Assembly (NCBI GenBank): GCA_947630935.1
Contig: CANRJL010000061.1
Span: forward strand, 1-6,474
DNA: 6,474 bases
Source of the DNA: an uncultured Bacilli bacterium
Lineage (GTDB): Bacteria; Bacillota_I; Bacilli_A; RF39; UBA660
Direction: 5' to 3'
Each line of letters begins with the position of its first letter. The stretch's first letter is position 1. The notes beneath the pieces are model-generated. The model saw only the letters and a list, made by a program, of their open reading frames with translations, did not search any database and had not been told where the DNA came from. Both the position numbers and the translations under genes were made by a program. Below are positions 1-4,599 of this stretch, one piece after another.

Positions 1-59
1 TTGAACCCGTGAATACGAGCTTGAGAGGCGCGCGTGTTAAACCACTTCACCAACAGACC
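1..59 (-). tRNA. tRNA-Glu (anticodon CUC), 3' end cut off by window edge
   Basis: Read on the minus strand from base 59, the sequence folds as a tRNA: acceptor 5' strand GGTCTGT, TG at positions 8-9, D arm closed by GTG/CAC around a loop containing GTGGTTTAA, anticodon stem CGCGC/GCTCG, loop CTCTCAA, variable loop TATTC, then T-arm strand ACGGG followed by TTCAA at the window edge. The anticodon is CTC (bases 25-23), with U before it and A after it, which reads GAG (Glu). The D arm and overall layout resemble Bacillota tRNA-Glu. The remaining T-arm and acceptor 3' strand lie outside the window, so acceptor pairing cannot be tested. One anticodon-stem pair is a C-U mismatch (third pair). It lies on the same strand as the surface-protein gene, with its own promoter between them. 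Confidence 0.85.
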
Positions 60-81
60 ACAATGTCTTTAAGACACTCTT

Positions 82-110
82 ATTTTATCATATGATAATA
101 TATTTTTCAA
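82..110 (-). promoter_or_regulatory. Promoter of the tRNA-Glu gene
   Basis: On the minus strand, TTGAAA (110-105) and TAAAAT (87-82) are separated by exactly 17 bases, a good housekeeping sigma-factor match (five of six at each box). Transcription would start around base 75, about 16 bases before the tRNA 5' end. A perfect 14-base palindrome, TTATCATATGATAA (98-85), covers much of the spacer and part of the -10 box. The leader that follows contains a short inverted repeat, TGTCT-TTA-AGACA (76-64). Confidence 0.6.
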
Positions 111-147
111 ACAACATTTTTTAGAATATCATTAATTTTAAAAAATC

Positions 148-1335
148 TTATAAACTTAAAGTATACGGTGAAGAACTACTGCCAGTTCCACCGGTTATTT
201 TAACAGAAGATTTCAAATAAACAACTGGATATACATTATATCCTACAGTTACTCCTGCTGTGCCAAATGTACCAACAGCATTTATTGCCATTGCTATAAT
301 AGCTGGAGTTGAATAAGCATATGTAGAAGTTGTAGAAGATATTGCCCATCTAATATTACTTGTAAATAGCCAATCATTACCCATACAACTATTTGTATTA
401 TAATTATATAAAGCTGTTTTTAAGCAAGTATCTCTTGCAGTTCCACCTACAGCAAAGCCATAATCACTCGGATATATTAAACCAACTTTACCTAACCAAG
501 CTATTGTATTGGGACTTGCAGCTGCCCCAATTATTCCTCGTTCAGTTAGATAGCAATTAGCAGCTGTTTTATTAGAAGCATCAAAACCACCTAAATTCCA
601 CACGGCATTATCAATTAAAGAACTGCTTGCTTCGCTTCTTGCTTGCAAAGTTGTATTTAAACTAGCTGGTCTTGTCCAATTATTATTACCACTACTATCC
701 CATGGAATACTACCAATACTTACCGAGCGAATTATTTTTATTCGGCTTTCTCCTGCACCATTTTCTGTTGATTTAATATTATTCATTACTCCAATGATAC
801 GCCATGACTCATTATTAAATGTCACATAGTTATTCGGACTTGCTCCGATATATCTTAAATTATTTTCAAATGTTTCATCATAAGCCATTTCATTTGTTTG
901 ACTTATAACTTCTTCTAAACATTCCACTCCAGTTTTTTTACTTGCTATACAATTTTTCATCGCTGTATCTTTATTTACAAAATATAAGGAACATCTCGTT
1001 TTGGCTTTGGTTAAATTCTTAACCTTTGGAGCCCATAGGTCATAGTCCCATTCGACTATAGCATCATTATCACATACAGCATGGTCATATACTAAATTAT
1101 CAGCATTATTTTTCTTCGGAATGTCATCCAACCAAGTGTTTCCATTATAATAAGCAAAATATACATCACTTCTGCCATAATAATTTACTTTACCATTGAC
1201 AAATTCAAAACTTTTATTTACTTGATACATGGCAAATGTTTTACCCAACAAATAAGATACAATTATACTTATGACAATTAATGTGCCTATAATTATCTTT
1301 TTATACTTATTTTTTTCTAACCTTTTTAGTTTCAT
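148..1335 (-). CDS. Membrane-anchored or secreted surface protein, unknown function
   Basis: A 395-residue protein. After a lysine-rich start, residues 14-30 form one hydrophobic helix (membrane anchor or uncleaved signal), and the rest should be outside the cell. Residues 40-120 form a first module with YFAYYNG, VEWDYDLWAPKVKNLTK and Cys88/Cys115. A linker carries Cys129/Cys139. A second module begins at NNLRYIGASPNNYVTFN, then WRIIGVMN (178-185), and ends with YPVVYLKSSVKI-TGGTG-SSSSPYTL, a closing motif I recall from families of large paralogous surface proteins in uncultured gut Bacillota. Cys261, Cys304 and Cys317 complete seven cysteines. There is no LPXTG motif or C-terminal membrane helix, so attachment would be by the N-terminal helix. 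The start is ATG at 1335, with a weak GAGA ribosome site about seven bases upstream. Base composition is richer in G+C than neighbouring genes. No biochemical function can be assigned; adhesion or antigenic display is a guess. Its promoter carries a G9 tract, suggesting phase-variable expression. No clear terminator follows it, only an AT-only inverted repeat (116-123/139-146). Confidence 0.85.
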   Translation of the reverse strand: MKLKRLEKNKYKKIIIGTLIVISIIVSYLLGKTFAMYQVNKSFEFVNGKVNYYGRSDVYFAYYNGNTWLDDIPKKNNADNLVYDHAVCDNDAIVEWDYDLWAPKVKNLTKAKTRCSLYFVNKDTAMKNCIASKKTGVECLEEVISQTNEMAYDETFENNLRYIGASPNNYVTFNNESWRIIGVMNNIKSTENGAGESRIKIIRSVSIGSIPWDSSGNNNWTRPASLNTTLQARSEASSSLIDNAVWNLGGFDASNKTAANCYLTERGIIGAAASPNTIAWLGKVGLIYPSDYGFAVGGTARDTCLKTALYNYNTNSCMGNDWLFTSNIRWAISSTTSTYAYSTPAIIAMAINAVGTFGTAGVTVGYNVYPVVYLKSSVKITGGTGSSSSPYTLSL

Positions 1336-1369
1336 ATGTTATTCTCTTTTCTATTTTTTATAAAAAAAA

Positions 1370-1400
1370 ATTATAACATAATACCCCCCCCCTGAGTCAA
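1370..1400 (-). promoter_or_regulatory. Promoter of the surface-protein gene with G9 in the spacer
   Basis: On the minus strand the -35 is TTGACT (1400-1395, five of six to consensus). The -10 is TATAAT (1375-1370, perfect), preceded by TG plus one base, giving an extended -10 TGTTATAAT. The spacer is 19 bases (1394-1376): CA, nine G, then TATTATGT. Seven G would give the optimal 17-base spacer and eight would give 18. Transcription would start near 1363-1361, leaving a leader of about 25-28 bases before the ATG at 1335. The -35 lies 16 bases past the stop of the preceding gene, and no terminator is visible between them, so some read-through from upstream may add to this promoter. Confidence 0.8.
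1384..1392 (-). repeat. Homopolymeric G9 tract, likely phase-variable
   Basis: Nine consecutive C on the given strand (nine G on the coding strand) lie between the -35 and -10 of the surface-protein promoter. I saw no comparable G or C run elsewhere in this AT-rich window, whereas A and T runs are common. Long G tracts slip during replication, and each base gained or lost here would change promoter spacing by one. Length change is inferred from tract type and placement; it cannot be observed in a single sequence. Confidence 0.75.
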
Positions 1401-1415
1401 TAGGGAACGCGGAAT

Positions 1416-2009
1416 TTATCTTTTTGGACTATTTTCTATTTCAATTTGTTTAATATATTTTATTTTTTGAGGGTTTAAAATTAATTCATTATGATTTGAT
1501 GGATAATTTGTTTGACGTGGTGCTACTAATTGTTTAGGTGTAAATAATTTGGAAGCTCCATTATAAGAATTAATATATTTATCTTTAATTTGTCCTATTG
1601 TATATTCATTCTTTTTATCTTCTAATAAAGTTGCCCCATCTTTTAAATAGGCTCCTAATATTGAATCATAAGTAATGGCATATTCTTCACCTATTGTTAA
1701 ATCACAAAAAGATACAATATTATCTTTTTCACTTATAGTAGCAAATATTACTATTCTTTCTTTTGAATGTTCCTTTTTGCCAGATTTTGTCCAAGCAATA
1801 ACTTTATAATTTCCAGTTATTAATTCTTTATCCCAAATTTTTTGTAAAATAGGCTCTAAAATTAAAGAAGATGCTAAAAAACTTGGTGGTTGTTTGATTA
1901 TTTTTTTTATTTCTTCTATTTCTTTCGGCAATAAATCTTTTTGATAATCTGTTAATAATGATTTACTTACTTCTAATATTTGTTTTTGATGTATTTTGGC
2001 TAATTGCAT
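1416..2009 (-). CDS. Hypothetical soluble protein, second gene of the thioredoxin-like operon
   Basis: A 197-residue protein I do not recognise. The ATG at 2009 has a clear ribosome site, AGGA within TAGGAAAAAATT, about seven bases upstream. There is no signal peptide or membrane helix, so it is probably cytoplasmic. Residues 1-60 look helical and charged (repeated lysine and glutamate, KEIEEIKKIIKQ). Residues 65-135 look beta-rich (GNYKVIAWTKSG, ERIVIFATIS, EEYAITYDSILGAYL). The tail from about 150 is polar with little obvious structure (GASKLFTPKQLVAPRQ, then TNYPSNHNELIL). It has one cysteine (Cys102) and no metal or nucleotide motif that I can see. Only 17 bases separate it from the stop of the thioredoxin-like gene, so the two are probably co-transcribed. 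A catalytic role cannot be argued from the sequence. Confidence 0.75.
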   Translation of the reverse strand: MQLAKIHQKQILEVSKSLLTDYQKDLLPKEIEEIKKIIKQPPSFLASSLILEPILQKIWDKELITGNYKVIAWTKSGKKEHSKERIVIFATISEKDNIVSFCDLTIGEEYAITYDSILGAYLKDGATLLEDKKNEYTIGQIKDKYINSYNGASKLFTPKQLVAPRQTNYPSNHNELILNPQKIKYIKQIEIENSPKR

Positions 2010-2026
2010 AATTTTTTCCTACCTAT

Positions 2027-2752
2027 TTATTCACATACTTTATTGTTGCATTTATTATATTCTTCCATAAAAACTTTTACAAACATATCACTATAAATAT
2101 CAGTTAATTTAAGTCTTTGTTCATCAGTCATTGCATCATATTTTGTTTGGTTTTTATTTAAATCTACAGTACCTTCATGAGTAGCTACTATTTTAGCATC
2201 TTTAATTGCTATAACAAATGGCATATATATTCTTTTCTCACCAGTTTTATATTTTTTACCATCTGTTCCTTCAATAGTATATTCTTTTAAAACACTATCT
2301 AATTTTTCTAATAATTCATAATATTCAGCAGTACCATGTTTAGTTTCTTTTAGCTTTTTATCTTCTACTTCATATGTTGATTTATCATTATCTAAATTTA
2401 AATAATATATTGTATCTATATTATATTTTTTAGCAACATCTAATAAGACTGGAACAGCATTACGACACCAAGGGCACCAATTTGCCCCAACATATAAAAT
2501 AGCTTGTTCTTTGTCTAAAACTTCAATAGCTTCTTTAACCGAAACATACTTAATTGGGTTTTCTGAATCAATTGTTAAATTATTATATGTTGCTCCATCA
2601 CTTTCTCTTACAGTATTATTTAAAGATTCATATTCTTCTTTAAAACGATATGCATCAGAATTCTTCCGGTCTAATTCGTATTTGACAATAAAAAAGCTTA
2701 TAATTAATAAAACTAAAAAAATTACCCCGCCAATCAAATATTTTTTGTTCAT
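2027..2752 (-). CDS. Membrane-anchored thioredoxin-like protein (CPWC)
   Basis: A 241-residue protein with one N-terminal membrane helix (residues 6-23) after MNKK, so the globular part should face outward. The thioredoxin fold starts near residue 64. Strand AILYVGANW leads into the active-site CPWC (Cys93, Cys96), and the cis-proline is in YMPFVIAI (Pro178). From Cys96 to Pro178 there are 82 residues, about twice the spacing in E. coli thioredoxin; the extra part is a charged, probably helical insert (about 122-160). This resembles the bacteriocin-transport-accessory/PedC type of thioredoxin-like protein. A second cysteine pair, Cys235 and Cys240, closes the C-terminus. The likely role is thiol-disulfide exchange on exported proteins; whether it acts as oxidase, reductase or isomerase cannot be told. 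The ATG at 2752 has a strong ribosome site, AAGAAGG, seven bases upstream. It is the first gene of a probable two-gene operon. Confidence 0.85.
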   Translation of the reverse strand: MNKKYLIGGVIFLVLLIISFFIVKYELDRKNSDAYRFKEEYESLNNTVRESDGATYNNLTIDSENPIKYVSVKEAIEVLDKEQAILYVGANWCPWCRNAVPVLLDVAKKYNIDTIYYLNLDNDKSTYEVEDKKLKETKHGTAEYYELLEKLDSVLKEYTIEGTDGKKYKTGEKRIYMPFVIAIKDAKIVATHEGTVDLNKNQTKYDAMTDEQRLKLTDIYSDMFVKVFMEEYNKCNNKVCE

Positions 2753-2775
2753 ATTTATACCTTCTTTCTAATCAC

Positions 2776-2804
2776 ATTTTAATGAATTAAATTTAAAAAA
2801 ACAA
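2776..2804 (-). promoter_or_regulatory. Probable promoter of the thioredoxin-like operon
   Basis: On the minus strand, TTGTTT (2804-2799) and TAAAAT (2781-2776) are separated by 17 bases. The -10 matches five of six positions and the -35 four of six. It lies between the terminator hairpin of the regulator gene and the AAGAAGG ribosome site of the thioredoxin-like gene, where a promoter is needed if the hairpin works. The region is so AT-rich that chance matches are likely, hence moderate confidence. Confidence 0.5.
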
Positions 2805-2821
2805 GCAATTTTACGTTTAGT

Positions 2822-2846
2822 AAAACTCAACATTAAGTTGAGTTTT
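2822..2846 (-). terminator. Terminator hairpin after the regulator gene
   Basis: A perfect 10-base-pair inverted repeat, AAAACTCAAC and GTTGAGTTTT, with a five-base loop begins two bases after the TGA stop of the XRE regulator. On the minus strand the 3' arm ends in four U and then ACU, so the U tract is short and mostly part of the stem. Read the other way the arm ends in five T. It fits an intrinsic terminator that separates the regulator from the thioredoxin-like operon, though a leaky one is possible. Confidence 0.65.
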
Positions 2847-2848
2847 TA

Positions 2849-3529
2849 TCATTCACAGTTTTCTTCTAATTTTAAAGGAATATCATAAGTAGTTATATTA
2901 TTATTACTATCAACTGCATCTATTTGTAAATGTAAACTATCTTCTTGATAATTTTTACAGGTTCTTTGATAATCTGCAACATGAAAAATAACACCATGTA
3001 AATATTGTTCTAAAGTAATTTTTTCTTTAGCTTCACAATCTTCAATTTTAGTTTTAATATTTTCACTTTCTTCATATAATGAACAATTTATTTTCTGATA
3101 AACTTGTTCATCTTTTGTTCCACAATAATCTACATGGGAAATATATATTGATGATTTTGATTCATTGTAGGCAATACTTCCAACAATATGAAAATTATTA
3201 CAATTTGCAGAAATAGTTTTAAATTCAAAAGATGATGATTTTTTAAAAAAGAGAAAAATTAAGATTAGGCAGAAAATTAGAAAAATTAAAATTTCGATAT
3301 AAATAAATTTTTTTTTAGATTTTGGTTTACCATCTAATACTTCATTTAAATCTAAATGATATGTATCACATATATCTTTTAAGATTGCTAAATCAGGAAT
3401 ATTTTTGCCATTTTCCCATTTAGAGACTGCTTGATATGTAACACCAAACAAATTAGCAAATTCTTGTTGGGTTAGATGATTTTTCTTCCGTATTTCTTTA
3501 ATTAATTTTCCTATTTTTTCTTGATTCAC
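2849..3529 (-). CDS. XRE-family DNA-binding protein with membrane helix and Cys-rich outer domain
   Basis: A 226-residue three-part protein. Residues 5-65 are a Cro/C1-type helix-turn-helix: IGKLIKEIRKK, LTQQEFANLFGVT, then YQAVSKWENGKNIPDLAIL. After a basic stretch (KPKSKKK, 68-74), residues 75-95 form one membrane helix (FIYIEILIFLIFCLILIFLF). Residues 100-226 should lie outside and hold six cysteines (110, 136, 149, 165, 191, 225). DNA would be bound on the inside while the outer domain senses something, a layout known among Bacillota XRE proteins with C-terminal membrane segments; the signal is unknown. The start is GTG at 3529, chosen because the helix-turn-helix begins at once and no in-frame ATG is nearby; AGGAAG lies about eight bases upstream. 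It ends TGA followed directly by in-frame TAA. It has its own promoter and terminator, so it is probably monocistronic. It precedes a thioredoxin-like gene, suggesting an envelope redox link. Confidence 0.85.
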   Translation of the reverse strand: MNQEKIGKLIKEIRKKNHLTQQEFANLFGVTYQAVSKWENGKNIPDLAILKDICDTYHLDLNEVLDGKPKSKKKFIYIEILIFLIFCLILIFLFFKKSSSFEFKTISANCNNFHIVGSIAYNESKSSIYISHVDYCGTKDEQVYQKINCSLYEESENIKTKIEDCEAKEKITLEQYLHGVIFHVADYQRTCKNYQEDSLHLQIDAVDSNNNITTYDIPLKLEENCE

Positions 3530-3550
3530 CTAAAACACTTCCTGTTATTT

Positions 3551-3580
3551 AGTATAGCATAAATAGGTTTTTATTCGCAA
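3551..3580 (-). promoter_or_regulatory. Promoter of the XRE regulator gene
   Basis: On the minus strand an extended -10, TGCTATACT (the hexamer TATACT at 3556-3551), lies 18 bases from a weaker -35, TTGCGA (3580-3575). Transcription would start near 3544, leaving a leader of roughly 15 bases that contains the AGGAAG ribosome site. The palindrome AAGAAGCTTCTT overlaps the upstream edge of the -35, a position where a bound repressor could block polymerase. Confidence 0.6.
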
Positions 3581-3590
3581 GAAGCTTCTT
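3579..3590. promoter_or_regulatory. Palindrome AAGAAGCTTCTT, candidate operator
   Basis: A perfect 12-base palindrome touches the first two bases of the regulator's -35 box. XRE-family dimers commonly bind such symmetric sites and often control their own gene, so it is a reasonable operator candidate. No second copy was found in front of the thioredoxin-like or surface-protein genes, so a wider regulon is not supported. No U tract follows it on the minus strand, so it is not a terminator for the upstream glycosyltransferase. Confidence 0.35.
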
Positions 3591-3624
3591 ATTGTTTCAA
3601 ATAAAGTTTTAAAAAAAAATATAA

Positions 3625-4599
3625 TTATAATAAATCATATTTTTCTTCTTCTTCTAAATTAATAGCTATTATATATCTTGGACGATGTTTGGTTTCTTTA
3701 TAAATTTTGCCAACATATTCACCAATTATTCCTAAGGAAAACATTTGAAGGCCACCAACCATCCACATTGAGCACGCTAAAAAGGTCCAACCATCAACAG
3801 TATAACCAAATAATTTAACAAATAAACAATAGATAGTAATTAAAATACTGATAATGAAAATAATTATCCCTAAACTTAAGATTAAGCGAATTGGTTTAAC
3901 ACTGAAAGAAGTAATTCCATCCCAAGCAAATGATAACATTTTTTTCAAAGGATATTTACTTTCACCGGCAAAACGTTTAGCTCTTTCATAATAGACAATA
4001 GCAGATGAATAACCAATTAAAGGAAAAATACCTCTTAAAAATAAATTTACTTCTCCAAAATCTTCTAAAGCAGCTAAGACTTTTTTACTAGTTAAACGAT
4101 AATCAGCATGATTATAGATTACATCAACCCCTAAAAATTGCATAATCTTATAAAAAGCCAAAGCAGTATTTCTTTTGAAAAAGGAATCGCTTTTTCGTTT
4201 GCTTCGAACTCCATAAACAATGTCATTTCCTTGTTCGTATTTTTCTAACATTTTATCAATAGCATTAATATCATCTTGTAAATCAGCATCCATACTAATT
4301 ACTATATCAGCATAGTTTTTAGCGGTCATTAAACCAGCTAATAAAGCATTTTGATGACCTCTATTTCTTGCCAAAGATATACCTGTAATTCGTTTGTTTT
4401 GTTGATGAAAGGCCACTATTTTTGCCCATGTTTTATCTGTACTACCATCATTAATAAACAAAATTTTACTTTCCGAAGCAATTTTTTTAGCATTTATTAA
4501 TGCTTCTAATTTAGCATTTAATCGTTTAGCTGTTTCGTCTAATACTTTTTCTTCATTATAACAAGGTACTACAACATACAAAAGATTCTTTCTTTTCAT
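3625..4599 (-). CDS. Polyprenyl-phosphate glycosyltransferase, family 2 (GtrB/DPM1 type)
   Basis: A 324-residue enzyme from ATG 4599. The GT-A domain has VVPCYNEE at 10-17, NDGSTD at 50-55, the metal-binding DAD at 104-106 followed by LQDD, and RAKRFAGESKY at 206-216, the motif of the DPM1/GtrB/ArnC branch. Two membrane helices follow (about 239-261 and 271-297), then a basic cytoplasmic tail ending in an acidic EEEE stretch. Known members move a sugar from a nucleotide donor onto undecaprenyl or dolichyl phosphate at the inner membrane face; the sugar here is unknown. Size and topology match full-length relatives such as CsbB/YkcC. An in-frame GTG at 4626 would add nine residues but has no ribosome site; the ATG lies after GGAAAGAGAG, so ATG is preferred. 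The gene overlaps the upstream GT-C-like gene by 44 bases, implying co-transcription and probably coupled translation. No clear terminator follows. Confidence 0.9.
   Translation of the reverse strand: MKRKNLLYVVVPCYNEEKVLDETAKRLNAKLEALINAKKIASESKILFINDGSTDKTWAKIVAFHQQNKRITGISLARNRGHQNALLAGLMTAKNYADIVISMDADLQDDINAIDKMLEKYEQGNDIVYGVRSKRKSDSFFKRNTALAFYKIMQFLGVDVIYNHADYRLTSKKVLAALEDFGEVNLFLRGIFPLIGYSSAIVYYERAKRFAGESKYPLKKMLSFAWDGITSFSVKPIRLILSLGIIIFIISILITIYCLFVKLFGYTVDGWTFLACSMWMVGGLQMFSLGIIGEYVGKIYKETKHRPRYIIAINLEEEEKYDLL

Noticed and set aside
116..146. Inverted repeat ATTTTTTA/TAAAAAAT after the surface-protein gene as a terminator
   Set aside because: The eight-base stem is purely A-T with a 15-base loop and no following U tract, so it is too weak to call.
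2511..2771. 86-residue open frame on the plus strand
   Set aside because: It lies antisense within the well-supported thioredoxin-like gene, has no recognisable domain or ribosome site, and its residues mirror the AT-rich coding strand.
2849..2851. UGA read as Trp (Mollicutes code), since this is the only TGA stop and an in-frame TAA follows directly
   Set aside because: The Trp codons examined are TGG, including both in the CPWC region, and no complete gene needs an in-frame TGA to be read through.
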